Numbered from the stretch's first letter, positions 8,385 to 18,149 are shown. The stretch: 64,000 nt of DNA from VGBV01 sp963813725 (GCA_963813725.1 CAWFAI010000014.1:1-64000), one strand, 5' to 3'. Numbers and translations are program-made. Notes: generated by a model from the sequence alone, not told the origin.

Positions 8385-9617
8385 ATGGCCGAGAAGATCA
8401 AGGCCCCTCGCGGGACCTTCGACTCGCTGCCCGGGCAGCAGCCGGTCCGCCAGCGCATCGAGGACACCGCCAGGCGCCTGCTCGAGGCGGCGGGCTACGG
8501 CAGGATCGAGACCCCGGTCTTCGAGGAGACCGACCTCTTCGCCAGGGGCGTGGGCGAGTCCACCGAGGTCGTCCAGAAGCAGATGTTCACGTTCACCGAT
8601 CAGGGCGGCAGGTCGCTGACGCTGCGGCCCGAGGCCACCGCCTCGATCTGCCGCGCCTACATCGAGCACGGCATGCACAAGCTGCCCCAGCCGGTGAAGG
8701 TGTGGACATCGGGCCCGTTCTTCCGTCATGAGCGCCCGCAGGCGGGCCGCTTCCGCCAGTTTCACCAGATCGACGCGGAGTCGATCGGCTCGGACTCGCC
8801 TCTGGCCGACGCCGAGCTGATCACCCTCGTCTGGGACCTGCTCCGCGACCTCGGCGTCGAGGGGGTCGAGCTGCGCCTCAGCAGCCTGGGATCGGTCGAG
8901 GCCCGCGCCGCCTATCTGGAGGACCTGCGCGCCTACCTGAAGCAGCACGAGGGCGAGCTCTCAAAGGAGGTGCGTGAGCGGATGGAGCTGAACCCGCTGC
9001 GCGCCTTTGACGCGGCCGACGAGGGGACCCGTGAGGTGATGGCGGGGGCGCCTCGCCTGCTGGACGCGATCGCGGGCGAGGACGCCGAGCATTTCGAGGC
9101 CGTCCGCGGCCTCCTGGAGGGCGCCGGGGTGCCCTACGAGGTCGACGCGACGATGGTCCGCGGCCTCGACTACTACACGCGCACGGTGTTCGAGCTGCAG
9201 TGCGAGCGGCTCGGCGCGCAATCGCAGGTGGGAGGCGGCGGCCGCTACGACGGTCTGGTCGAGCAGCTGGGAGGGCCTCCGACGCCCGCGATCGGATGGG
9301 CGCTGGGGGTCGAGCGGGTCGCCTTGGCGCTGGGCGAGGCCGAGGCCCTGCCCACCGTCGAGGTGTTCATCGTGGCCGACGAGGGTTCACGCGAGCGGGC
9401 GCTCGGCCTGGCGGTCGAGCTGCGGCGCGCGGGCATCGCGGCGGACCTGGACCTGGCCGGCCGCTCCGGCAAGGGGCAGATGAAGCAGGCCGATCGCTCG
9501 GGCGCCGGGCGGACGGTGATCCTGGACGGCGAGGCGGCCCAGATCAGGGATATGGAAACGGGCGAGCAGCGCAAGGTCGAGGCCGACCGGGTCGTCGAGG
9601 AGCTTCGCGGCGGCTGA
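8385..9617 (+). CDS. hisS: histidyl-tRNA synthetase
   Basis: A 410-aa class II synthetase that charges tRNA-His. Visible motifs are LTLRPEATASICRAYIEHG, motif 2 FRHERPQAGRFRQFHQ, the His-specific GLDYYTRTVFE, and motif 3 TPAIGWALGVER. A C-terminal anticodon-binding domain starts near residue 320. TATCGT lies 9 nt before the ATG. It is followed 45 nt later by aspS, the common hisS-aspS pair. Confidence 0.97.
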   Translation: MAEKIKAPRGTFDSLPGQQPVRQRIEDTARRLLEAAGYGRIETPVFEETDLFARGVGESTEVVQKQMFTFTDQGGRSLTLRPEATASICRAYIEHGMHKLPQPVKVWTSGPFFRHERPQAGRFRQFHQIDAESIGSDSPLADAELITLVWDLLRDLGVEGVELRLSSLGSVEARAAYLEDLRAYLKQHEGELSKEVRERMELNPLRAFDAADEGTREVMAGAPRLLDAIAGEDAEHFEAVRGLLEGAGVPYEVDATMVRGLDYYTRTVFELQCERLGAQSQVGGGGRYDGLVEQLGGPPTPAIGWALGVERVALALGEAEALPTVEVFIVADEGSRERALGLAVELRRAGIAADLDLAGRSGKGQMKQADRSGAGRTVILDGEAAQIRDMETGEQRKVEADRVVEELRGG

Positions 9618-9662
9618 CCCGGGCGCCCGGCGGCGGTCAGACTGGCAGACTGCCCTCCCACG

Positions 9663-11489
9663 ATGGCCGCCGGCACCCCCGACGATTTCCCTGCTCTCAG
9701 GGCCAATGAGTACCGCGACGCCTGGTGCGGCCAGGTCCTCGCCGACCGCGTGGGGTCCGAGGTCACGGTCGCCGGCTGGGTGCACCGCCGCCGCGACCAC
9801 GGCGGCCTGATCTTCATCGACCTGCGCGATCGCACCGGCCTGGTGCAGCTCGTCTTCGACCCCGACGAGGCCAGCTCCGAGGCGTTCGAGCTGGCCCACG
9901 GGCTTCGGGCCGAGGACGTGTTGACGGCGACCGGCGAGGTCGTAAAGCGATCCCCCGAGACCGTCAACGAGAAGATGCCGACGGGCGAGGTGGAGGTCAG
10001 GGTCGCGGGGGCGAAGCTCCTCTCGGACGCGGACACGCCGCCGTTCGAGATCGAGTCCTTCTCGGGCGAGGTCAGCGAGGAGGCGCGGCTGCGCCATCGC
10101 TACCTGGACCTGCGCCGCGACCGCATGCGCGAGGCGATCGAGCTGCGCCACCGTGTGGCCCGTGCCATGCGCGAGTTCCTCTCGAGCCAGGGTTTCCTGG
10201 AGATCGAAACGCCGGTCCTGACCCGCTCCACGCCCGAGGGCGCTCGCGACTTCCTGGTCCCCAGTCGCCAGCAGCTCGGCTCCTTCTTCGCGCTGCCCCA
10301 GTCGCCCCAGCTCTTCAAGCAGCTGCTGATGGTGGGTGGCTTCGAGCGCTACTTCCAGATCGCCCGCTGCTTCCGCGACGAGGACCAGCGGGCGGACAGG
10401 CAGCCGGACTTCACGCAGCTCGACATCGAGATGTCGTTCGTGGGGGTCGAGGACGTGATCGACCTGAACGAGCGGATGCTGGCGGCCGTGCTCGCCACGG
10501 GCGGAGTGGAGGTCGAGCTGCCGATGAGGCGGCTCCCCTACGACGAGGCGATCTCGCGCTACGGCAGCGACAAGCCCGACCTGCGCTTCGGCCTGGAGCT
10601 CGTCGAGATCACCGACGTCTTCCGCGGGTCCGAGTTCAAGGCGTTCGCGGGCGCGATCGACGACGGCGCGCTGGTCCGCGCGCTCAACGCGGGAAGCGAC
10701 CACGAGTTCTCCCGCGGCCAGCTGGATGCGCTGGTCGACGAGGCGCAGGAGCTGGGCGCCAAGGGCCTCGTCTGGGCCGTCGTCGAGGCCGACGGCTGGC
10801 GCTCGCCCGTCGCCAAGTTCCTCTCCGCGGGGGAGATCTCGGCGGCCAACGAGGCCCTGGGCGCCTCCGAGGGCGACGTGCTGCTGCTGGTCGCCGACTC
10901 CCCGGCGACCTCGGCGTCGGTGCTGGGCGAGCTCCGCCGGCGCCTGGGCGAGCGCCTGGAGCTGATCGACCCAGAGGCGAACGAGCTCACCTGGATCGTC
11001 GAGTGGCCCCTGCTGGGATGGAACCCCGACGAGGAGCGGTGGGACCCCTACAACCACCCGTTCACCTCGCCGGACGGCGACTTTGACCCGAATGACCCGG
11101 GCAGCGCCCGGGCCAGGGCATACGATGTCGTCTGGAACGGTTGGGAAATTGGCGGTGGATCGATCCGCATCAACGACCCGGATGTTCAACGCCGCGTTTT
11201 CTCCGCGATCGGGATCTCGGACGCCCAGGCGGAGGAGCGGTTCGGCTTCCTGCTCGACGCGCTCCGCTACGGCGCGCCCCCGCACGGGGGGATCGCGTAT
11301 GGACTTGACCGCATCGTCGCCCTGCTCCATCGAGCCGACTCGATTCGCGACGTGATCGCCTTCCCCAAGACCGCATCGGGCGCGGACCCGCTCACCGGCG
11401 CACCGGCGCCCGTTGACGAACCCCAGCTCCGCGAGCTGGGGCTCCAGCTCCGCGGCAAGCCTCGAGGCGAGGGCAAGAAGGAGGAGTGA
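9663..11489 (+). CDS. aspS: aspartyl-tRNA synthetase
   Basis: A 608-aa bacterial-type AspRS. It has an N-terminal OB fold (VTVAGWVHRRRDHGG), motif 2 RCFRDEDQRADRQPDFTQ, an inserted GAD domain (about residues 295-420) and motif 3 GIAYGLDRIVALL. It makes Asp-tRNA. A CAGACT hexamer lies 11 nt upstream. Its TGA overlaps the ATG of the next gene (TGATG), so translation is probably coupled. Confidence 0.97.
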   Translation: MAAGTPDDFPALRANEYRDAWCGQVLADRVGSEVTVAGWVHRRRDHGGLIFIDLRDRTGLVQLVFDPDEASSEAFELAHGLRAEDVLTATGEVVKRSPETVNEKMPTGEVEVRVAGAKLLSDADTPPFEIESFSGEVSEEARLRHRYLDLRRDRMREAIELRHRVARAMREFLSSQGFLEIETPVLTRSTPEGARDFLVPSRQQLGSFFALPQSPQLFKQLLMVGGFERYFQIARCFRDEDQRADRQPDFTQLDIEMSFVGVEDVIDLNERMLAAVLATGGVEVELPMRRLPYDEAISRYGSDKPDLRFGLELVEITDVFRGSEFKAFAGAIDDGALVRALNAGSDHEFSRGQLDALVDEAQELGAKGLVWAVVEADGWRSPVAKFLSAGEISAANEALGASEGDVLLLVADSPATSASVLGELRRRLGERLELIDPEANELTWIVEWPLLGWNPDEERWDPYNHPFTSPDGDFDPNDPGSARARAYDVVWNGWEIGGGSIRINDPDVQRRVFSAIGISDAQAEERFGFLLDALRYGAPPHGGIAYGLDRIVALLHRADSIRDVIAFPKTASGADPLTGAPAPVDEPQLRELGLQLRGKPRGEGKKEE

Positions 11490-14059
11490 TGGAGGGCGGC
11501 CCCCCGTTCGACCCCGACGACCTGGACTTCGACTTCGAGACCAGCCGCAGGCGGCGGTGGGAGCACGAGACGGGCGAGCGCCGGATCGAGCCGGGCCGGG
11601 AGGCCGAGGAGCCGCCCTCGCGGGAGCGCGCCGAGTCGCCCTCCGAGGAGTCGCCCTTCGACACGGGCGAGAGCCCATACGAAACGGACGAGCGCCGCAG
11701 CGGGACCGGGGAGGACGAGGACCCCTTCGACACGGGAGAGCGCCGCGCTCGCCGGCGCCAGAAGCCGAAGCGGGGACTGAGGCTGCCGCGGATCGGCCGG
11801 CGGCGCCCGGAGGATCGCCGCGAGCGGGCCGCCGCCGCGACCGGCAGCGGCGAGCGCAAGCTGGTGGACGACCCCTACACGCCCGCCGAGGTCCCGGTCT
11901 CGCCCAGTCGCCGCAGCCGCCGCCGCGACCTGCCCGCCAACGTGCGCAGACGGCAGGCGATCCTGGTCGGTGCGATCGCCCTCGCGATCGTCGTCGTGCT
12001 GGTCGTGCTGGTGCGCGCCATCTTCGGGGGCGGGGGTGACGACGAGGACGAGCCGCTGCCCCTGAAGAAGCTGGTTGGCCAGACGATCGTCGGGAAGCTC
12101 GGAAAGGCCGCCCCCGACCAAGACCTGCTGAGGCGCGTCCGCAAGGGTCAGATCGGCGGCGTCATCGTCACCGCGCCGACGGACGAGCAGACCCTCGCCC
12201 AGCAGGTGGGCCAGCTCCAGAGCGCCGCGGCCGAGGGCGAAAACCCGCAGCTGTTCGTGATGATCGATCAGGAGGGGGGCGAGGTGAAGCGCCTGCCCGG
12301 CCCGCCCGACACCTCCGCGCCGGAGCAGGGCGAGGCCGGCGCCGACGCCGCCCGAACGACCGGCGAAGAGACCGGCGACTACCTGAGGAGTACCGGCGTG
12401 AACGTCGACCTGGCGCCGGTGCTGGACGTCGAGCTGCCGCAGACCGCCGATTCGATCGCCGAGCGGACCTTCAGCGACGATCCCGCGGTCGTCTCCGAGG
12501 TCGGCTCGGCCTTCATCGAGGGCATCCAGTCGACCGGGGTCGCGGCCACGGCCAAGCACTTCCCGGGCCTGGGCCCGGCCACCCTCAACACCGACGACGC
12601 ACCGGTCACGATCGTCGCCCGGGACGAGACGCTGCAGGCGGCGCTGCAGCCGTTCCAAGCCGCGGTGGACGCCGGGGTGGAGCAGGTGATGGTGTCGTCG
12701 GCGATCTATCCCGACTATGGCCCCGATGACCCCGGTGATCCCAACCGCCCGGCCAGCTCGGTGAAGCCGATCGTCACCGACCTGCTGCGCGACCAGCTCG
12801 GCTTCGAGGGCCTGATCATCACCGACGACCTCGAGAGCGTGGCGATCGAAGCCGTCACCACGCCGGCAGCAGCGGGCGTCGCGGCGCTCGGAGCGGGCTG
12901 CGACCTGCTCCTCTACGCGGGCAGCAAGGGCGGCTCCGAGCAGGGCTTGACGGCCGTCGTCAGGGCGGCCAAGAAGGGGACGATCAGCCAGGAGCAGCTG
13001 CAGGCCTCCTACGACCGCATCGTCGACCTCAAGAGCAGGCTCGGCTCGGCGGCCTCCGAGCGACTGATGAAAGACCTGCTGGCACCTGACGACACGCGCG
13101 ATGCGCTGCGCAAGCTGGGAGGACTTCTCTTCGGCATCGGGATGCTGATGGTCGCGATGCGCAAGGACGGCGACTACAGCGACTTCGCCCTGCTGCTGAT
13201 CTATCTGATCCCCGCCGTCTTTCTCTACGGAGAGGGCGTCTTCACCGACAGGCTCACCGGCGGGGTCAGGCCCTGGCAGGCCGTCTACAGCGTCTTCGGC
13301 CTGATCTTCGCCGCTCTGGCCCTGGACCAGTTCGTCGAATGGGTCGGCGAGCCATCCGGGTGGAACACCTTCTGGACCTTCGGCGTCGTGGCGGGCCTCG
13401 CCTTCTACGCCGGGGCGGTGAAGGGCATTCGCTTCCACCTGCTCGCCGGCTCGCTCGCGTCGATCGTCGCCTGGACGGGCCTGTGGGACGAGCTGCTCGG
13501 GGACGGCGTGGCGGCGGACTTCGGCATCTACCGCGGCCTGCTGGGGATTCTCTCGATCGCCCTGCTGGCGGGCGCCCTGCACCTCTGGCGCCGCTCGCCC
13601 GACGCCCGCGTCACCGGGACCGTCGTCAACGACGGCGGCGACCAGGGCGTCTGGAAGGCATCGGAGCTGATCACCGGCGCGGGGATCACCGCGGTGCTGG
13701 CCTGCAGCCTCGGGATCAGCTCGATCGCGACCTTCGCCGCCCCGCTCGGGCTGGACTTCACGATCGTCGAGACCGCGCCCCACTGGGACGTCCTGCTGCT
13801 GCTCGTCTCGCTCGGACTGGTCGGACTGGGGACGCTGATCGGCACACGCGGGCCGGTCTACGTCGGCGCCATCGGGCTGCTGCTGTTCCTGTTCATCGTC
13901 GGGCTGGACCTGGACGACGACTCGCCCGAGCCCGACAACCTCGGCGTCTGGCCCATCGTGCTGATCGCGCTCGGGCTGCTGGCGGTGGCGCTGGGGGCGA
14001 TCAAGGAGTCGAGCCTGGGCGACCGGCCCAGCAGGTTTCTGAAGGGGCTTCGCAAGTAG
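11489..14059 (+). CDS. GH3 (NagZ-like) domain joined to a polytopic membrane domain
   Basis: An 856-aa reading. Residues 1-150 are charged with repeats of (F/Y)DTGE; one membrane helix lies at about 155-180; a GH3 N-terminal domain spans about 190-530 with MIDQEGGEVKRL, VDLAPVLDV, TAKHFPGLG (the KHxPG motif) and IITDDLES, where the second Asp is in the nucleophile position. About ten hydrophobic helices follow from residue 540 to the end. Family members hydrolyse beta-N-acetylglucosamine linkages. The C-terminal membrane block is not part of NagZ. A Met (MKDLLAPDDTRDAL) at the junction suggests it may be a separate gene whose upstream stop was lost. ATG 11489 overlaps the aspS stop. Confidence 0.8.
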   Translation: MEGGPPFDPDDLDFDFETSRRRRWEHETGERRIEPGREAEEPPSRERAESPSEESPFDTGESPYETDERRSGTGEDEDPFDTGERRARRRQKPKRGLRLPRIGRRRPEDRRERAAAATGSGERKLVDDPYTPAEVPVSPSRRSRRRDLPANVRRRQAILVGAIALAIVVVLVVLVRAIFGGGGDDEDEPLPLKKLVGQTIVGKLGKAAPDQDLLRRVRKGQIGGVIVTAPTDEQTLAQQVGQLQSAAAEGENPQLFVMIDQEGGEVKRLPGPPDTSAPEQGEAGADAARTTGEETGDYLRSTGVNVDLAPVLDVELPQTADSIAERTFSDDPAVVSEVGSAFIEGIQSTGVAATAKHFPGLGPATLNTDDAPVTIVARDETLQAALQPFQAAVDAGVEQVMVSSAIYPDYGPDDPGDPNRPASSVKPIVTDLLRDQLGFEGLIITDDLESVAIEAVTTPAAAGVAALGAGCDLLLYAGSKGGSEQGLTAVVRAAKKGTISQEQLQASYDRIVDLKSRLGSAASERLMKDLLAPDDTRDALRKLGGLLFGIGMLMVAMRKDGDYSDFALLLIYLIPAVFLYGEGVFTDRLTGGVRPWQAVYSVFGLIFAALALDQFVEWVGEPSGWNTFWTFGVVAGLAFYAGAVKGIRFHLLAGSLASIVAWTGLWDELLGDGVAADFGIYRGLLGILSIALLAGALHLWRRSPDARVTGTVVNDGGDQGVWKASELITGAGITAVLACSLGISSIATFAAPLGLDFTIVETAPHWDVLLLLVSLGLVGLGTLIGTRGPVYVGAIGLLLFLFIVGLDLDDDSPEPDNLGVWPIVLIALGLLAVALGAIKESSLGDRPSRFLKGLRK

Positions 14060-14436
14060 CTCCAGGCCCCGCACCGCAGGGCGCCGACGACGTCGTCCGC
14101 CGCTTCCTGGCCGCCCTCAGCACCGGCGACCCGGAGGCGGTGGGCGCCCTCGTTCACCCCGAGGTGGAGATCCACACCGAGCGCACGGTCCACCGCGGCC
14201 GCGCGGCGGCGATCCGGTGGTCGGCCAAAGGGTTCGACCACATCTACCGTCGCTACGTGCCGCTGCGAATCGAGCCGGCGCCGGACGGCGTCCGGGTGGA
14301 CGCCGAGCTTCAGTACGTGTGGCGCGAGTCCGACGAGGTCGGCGATACCACCCCGATCACCATCGACCTGGGCCTGCGTGACGGGCTCATCTCCTCCTGG
14401 CGCCTGAGCGAGGTCGAGGGGCTGACCGAGATCTAG
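14059..14436 (+). CDS. NTF2-like protein, start unresolved
   Basis: About 120 residues read ADDVVRRFLAALSTGDPEAV, then VEIHTERTVHRGRAAAI and LGLRDGLISSWRLSE, a typical NTF2-like pattern. It lacks the MSxENVE start and the EALEAAGLSE end, so it belongs to a different branch from the array family. The frame has no ATG, GTG or TTG between the end of the preceding gene and the first conserved helix. An indel near 14030-14060 or a non-standard start is likely. Confidence 0.6.
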   Translation, partial: APGPAPQGADDVVRRFLAALSTGDPEAVGALVHPEVEIHTERTVHRGRAAAIRWSAKGFDHIYRRYVPLRIEPAPDGVRVDAELQYVWRESDEVGDTTPITIDLGLRDGLISSWRLSEVEGLTEI

Positions 14437-14479
14437 CGCGCAGCCGGGTGGGCGTCGGCTGCCGGGCTAGACTTTCAGC

Positions 14480-14655
14480 AGGGTTCGAGCTTGTTCGCGA
14501 ACCGTCCCAAATAAAACCCAACACAATGCGCTTGGGGGTCGATCTCCGGCGGCGCCCACCGCGGTTTCGCCGGGTAGACACCCACCTGTTAGGTACGGGT
14601 TTCCAAGCAGGGGCGGCAACGGCAGGCTGGTGCCCACCTACTTCCCCGGGTCGCC
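14480..14655 (+). ncRNA. candidate structured RNA upstream of mnmA (6S RNA by position?)
   Basis: This is a non-coding stretch between an NTF2-like gene and mnmA with its own -10 (TAGACT, 14468-14473) about 7 nt before the presumed start. It contains local inverted repeats: GGTTCG with CGAACC, CCCAA with TTGGG, GGCGG with CGCC, and ACCTGTTAGGT. mnmA has a separate TACCCT promoter at 14661. In Bacillus subtilis, 6S-1 RNA lies between aspS and genes leading to mnmA, so the position is suggestive. I cannot confirm the 6S central bubble by eye; identity is a guess. Confidence 0.35.
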
Positions 14656-14673
14656 GGGCCTACCCTTGAGGCG

Positions 14674-16114
14674 ATGAGAACCGAGGCGATCGAGTACTAC
14701 CTCAGCGACGGCTCTCGCCGCGGCCCCGCCCCGGCTTGCGCCTTCAGCGGATCGGCCGGCGGCGCCCCGTGCGGCGATCTGCTGCGCATCTCGCTGACGC
14801 TTGACGGCGGCCATATTGCCGCGATCACCCACGACGCCGAGGGCTGTGCAGCCAGCCGGGCTGCGGCGGCGGCGGTCGCCGAGCTGGCTGACGGCCGCAC
14901 CGTGCTGGAGGCGGCCGCGATCGGCCCCCAGCGGGTGAGCGAGGAGCTGGGCGGGCTGGCTCCGACCCATCGTCACGCGGCGGAGCTGGCCGCCGACGCC
15001 CTGCACCGGGCCCTCTCCGGTCTGGCAGGCTCGGGCGAGGCGCTCGCGGCGCCGCCCGCGGACGGCGAGCGGGTTCTGGTCGCGCTCAGCGGCGGCGTGG
15101 ATTCGGCCGTCGCCGCGCTGCTCGAACGCGAGCGCGGGGCCGAGGTCGCGGCCGTGACGCTGAAGCTCTGGGCCGATCGCGCCGACCGACGGCGAGCGCA
15201 GCTGCTGCTCGCCCGAGGCGGTGCTGCGCGCCCGCCGGCTCGCCCACTCGCTCGGCATCGCCCACCTGACGCTCGATCTCGAGCCCGAGTTCCGGGCCGG
15301 GGTCGTGCAGCCGTTCATCGACGGCTACGCGGCGGGCAGCACCCCCAACCCCTGCGTCCTCTGCAACGGCGAGGTCCGGATAGACGCCATGATCGCGCTG
15401 GCCGACCGCCTCGGGGCAGCGGCGCTCGTCACCGGCCACTACGCGCGCATCGCCGACGACGGCGAGGGCCCGCTGCTGAGCCGCGCCGAGGACGAGGCCA
15501 AGGACCAGACCTACATGCTCGCCGGGCTGGCGCCATCCTCGCTGGCGCGCCTGCGCTTCCCGCTCGCCTCGCTCGCCAAGCCGCGGGTCCGCGAGCTGGC
15601 CGCCTCGGCCGACCTGGAGGTCGCCGGGCGGGCCGAGAGTCAGGACCTCTGCTTCCTCGCCGGCCAGGGCAAGCGCGAGTTCCTGGCGCGCCACGCGGGC
15701 CTGGGGGAGCGCCCCGGCGAGGTCGTGGACCTCGAGGGCAACCGGCTCGGCTCCCACCCGGGCCACCACAACTTCACCGTCGGCCAGCGCCGCGGCCTGG
15801 GTGTCGCCTCGCCCGAGCCGCTCTATGTCCTCGGCACCGACGCCGCCACCAACCGCGTCACCGTGGGCCCAGCCGAGCGCCTGCGGCGCGGCTCGGTGCG
15901 GCTGCGCGGCGCACGGCTGCACCGCGAGGCCGGCCGGGTGGACTCCGTTCGCCTGCGCTACCACTCGCCGGCGCGCCGCTGCAGGGTCGAAGCGCTGGGC
16001 TCGACGGGCGAAGCGACCCTCGCTCTCGAGGAGCCGGCTGACGCCGTCGCCCCCGGCCAGCTCGCCTGCCTGATGGACGGCGACCTGATCGTCGGCCACG
16101 GCACCATCGCCTAG
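14674..16114 (+). CDS. mnmA: tRNA 2-thiouridylase MnmA with an IscU-like N-terminal domain; one frameshift
   Basis: Residues 1-115 look like a NifU/IscU scaffold: SGSAGGAPCGDLLRISL and AEGCAASRAAAA keep two of the usual cysteines, while the third is not seen. The MnmA part follows: the LSGGVDSAVAALL PP-loop, NPCVLCNGEVR with the catalytic Cys, and ESQDLCFLAGQGK with the second active Cys. The frame changes near 15187; removing one C restores ADDGERSCCSPEAV. MnmA puts sulfur on U34 of Lys, Glu and Gln tRNAs. TACCCT (14661-14666) is 7 nt before the ATG, leaderless. The fusion could couple sulfur or cluster transfer to thiolation; that is inference. Confidence 0.88.
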
Positions 16115-17272
16115 CCAGTCGGGCGGGAGGCGCGAGGCTGCTCGGCGGCGGCTCCCGGCCTCCGACCTGGCTCGGGATCCTGGCCGCCGCGGCCGCGGTG
16201 GCGGCGATCACCGGGCTGATCTACCCCGTGCGCGGAGGTGGCGCCGGCGGTTTCGACGGGCGTCCTGTACCTGCTCGCGGTGCTCGCGATCTCGATCGTC
16301 TGGGGGCTCTGGCTCGGCCTGGCGACGGGCCTGGCGAGCGCCGCGGCGTTCAACTTCTTCCATATTCCGCCGACCGGGGAGTTCACGATCGCCGACGGCG
16401 AGAACTGGATCGCGCTGGTCGACCTTCTTCGCCGCGGCCGTCGCTGGTGAGCTGGCTCGCCGAGCTGGCCCGGACACGTGCGGCCGAGGCCGAGGAGCGG
16501 GGCCGGGAGGCCCAGGAGAACCTGGACCGGCTGCTCGAGGCCAACCGTGAGCGCGAGGCGCTCGAGGCCGAGGCGATCGAGGCGCGGGCGCTGCGGCGCT
16601 CGGACGAGCTCAAGACCGCGCTGCTGCGCTCGGTCTCGCACGACTTGCGCTCGCCGCTGACGGCGATCCTCGCCGCCGGCGAGGCGCTGGGGTCGCCGGC
16701 CGTAAGCGAGGAGGACCGCGCCGCGCTGGCCGAGACGATCGGCATCGAGGGCAGCAGGCTGACCCGCGTGGTCGAGAACCTGCTCGACCTCTCCAGGCTC
16801 GAGGCGGGGGCGGCCGAGCCGCACCGCGACTGGACCTCAATCGAGGAACTGGCCCAGATCGCGGTCGAGCAGGTCGCGCCCGAGCACGGGGCCAAGGTCT
16901 CCATAGACCCCGATGCGCCGCTGGTGCGCGCCGACGCCGCGCAGCTCGAGCGGGCGATGGTGAACGTGATCGAGAACGCCGCGCGCCATTCGGGCGGGCA
17001 CCCGATTTCGATTCGGGGCCGCCGGGTCGGGAGCAAGCTCGTGGTCCGGGTGGTGGACCGGGGCCCGGGGATCCCCGACGCAGGATCTGGAGCGCGTGTT
17101 CGAGGCCTTCCAGCGCAGCGACTCCGATGGAGACGGGCACGGCGGCGCCGGGCTGGGACTGGCGATCGCCCGGGGATTCGTCGAGGCCAACGACGGCAAG
17201 ATCTTCGCCGAGTCGCTGCCCGGCCAGGGCACCGCCTTCGTGATCGAGCTCCGGTGGAGGCGGGCGGCGTGA
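16115..17272 (+). CDS. kdpD: sensor histidine kinase, KdpD C-terminal half; several frameshifts
   Basis: Readable from about 16135. Membrane helices of a DUF4118-type sensor (GLYLG-like segment GVLYLLAVLAISI) end with FNFFHIPPTGEFTI. A coiled linker, HisKA (SVSHDLRSPLTAI with the phospho-His), the ENAARHSGG N-box, DRGPGIPD and GGAGLGLAIARGF follow. Frame breaks lie near 16235, 16430 and 17085. The N-terminal KdpD/USP half is missing here and is encoded separately at 22790. No start codon is visible in the first frame, so the start is unresolved. The stop overlaps kdpE (GTGA). Confidence 0.8.
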
Positions 17273-17964
17273 GCGGCGGAGCGCAGGGCGCGCGTGCTCG
17301 TCTGCGACGACGAGCCCCAGATCGTCCGCGCGCTGAAGGTGCTGCTGCGGGAGGCCGGCTTCGACTCGGTCGTCGCCGAGACCGCCGAGCAGGCGATCGA
17401 CCGCGCCTCGGTGCGGCCGCCCGACGCGGCCATCATCGACCTCGTGCTGCCCGACGGCGACGGCATCGAGGTCACCCGGCAGCTGCGGGAGTGGTCGCAG
17501 ATGCCGATCATCGTGCTCTCGGCGATCGGCGAGGAGGACGAGAAGGTGCGGGCGCTGCAGGCGGGGGCCGACGACTACGTGACCAAGCCCTTGCGCCGCG
17601 CGAGCTGGTGGCGCGCGTCGAAGCCGCCCTGCGCCGTTCGGGCGCCGAGCCGGACGAGCCCACCATCTCGGCGGACGGGCTGGAGATCGACCTCGCCGCC
17701 CGCGTGGTCCGCCGCGACGGCGACGAGGTCCACCTGACTCCGATCGAGTTCGACCTGCTGCGGGTGCTGGCGGGCAACCGCGGCCGCCTGATGACCCACA
17801 GGGCACTGCTGACAGAGGTCTGGGGGCCGGGCTACGCCGACGACACCCAGGTGCTGCGCACGCACATCGCCAACCTGCGCCGCAAGATCGAGCCGGCCGG
17901 AGCCTCCGCCGCCGCCGGCCTGATCCGCACCGACCCGGGCGTCGGCTACCGCTTCTCGGGCTAG
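17269..17964 (+). CDS. kdpE: OmpR-family response regulator KdpE; frameshifts
   Basis: The receiver domain reads VLVCDDEPQIVRAL (acidic pair), IIDLVLPDGDGIEV (phospho-Asp), VLSAIGEED and GADDYVTKP (Lys). A winged-helix domain with LTPIEFDLLRVLAGN and RTHIANLRRKIEP ends GVGYRFSG. Frame breaks near 17293 and 17593 (expected KPFAPRELVARVEAAL). The GTG at 17269 overlaps the kinase stop. It would activate kdpFACB when phosphorylated. Confidence 0.87.
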   Translation: MSGGAQGARARLRRRAPDRPRAEGAAAGGRLRLGRRRDRRAGDRPRLGAAARRGHHRPRAARRRRHRGHPAAAGVVADADHRALGDRRGGREGAGAAGGGRRLRDQALAPRELVARVEAALRRSGAEPDEPTISADGLEIDLAARVVRRDGDEVHLTPIEFDLLRVLAGNRGRLMTHRALLTEVWGPGYADDTQVLRTHIANLRRKIEPAGASAAAGLIRTDPGVGYRFSG

Positions 17965-18056
17965 CGCGGGGCCTGAAAACCCTGCTCGCGACCGCCTTCA
18001 CGGAATCTTGATGCGGTAGCGGGCAAGCCCCACGCAGCCTTGACGAGGCGGGCGCA

Positions 18057-18149
18057 ATGCTCGATGCGATGGATTTCGTCTCGATCGCAATCGCCCTCGC
18101 CGCCTTCGCCGCGTTCTATCTGGCGGTCGACGGGCTGGACCGGATATGA
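18057..18149 (+). CDS. 30-aa membrane peptide upstream of kdpF
   Basis: Starting MLDAMDFVSIAIALAAFAA and ending VDGLDRI, this is one hydrophobic helix with a short acidic tail. It overlaps kdpF by four bases (ATGA), which supports translation. I do not know a name for it; it could be a second KdpF-like accessory peptide. Confidence 0.6.
   Translation: MLDAMDFVSIAIALAAFAAFYLAVDGLDRI

Noticed and set aside
9387..11678. Long minus-strand open frames opposite aspS (763 codons) and opposite the GH3 gene (935 codons)
   Set aside because: They are antisense shadows typical of very GC-rich coding DNA, with repetitive composition and no domain motifs.
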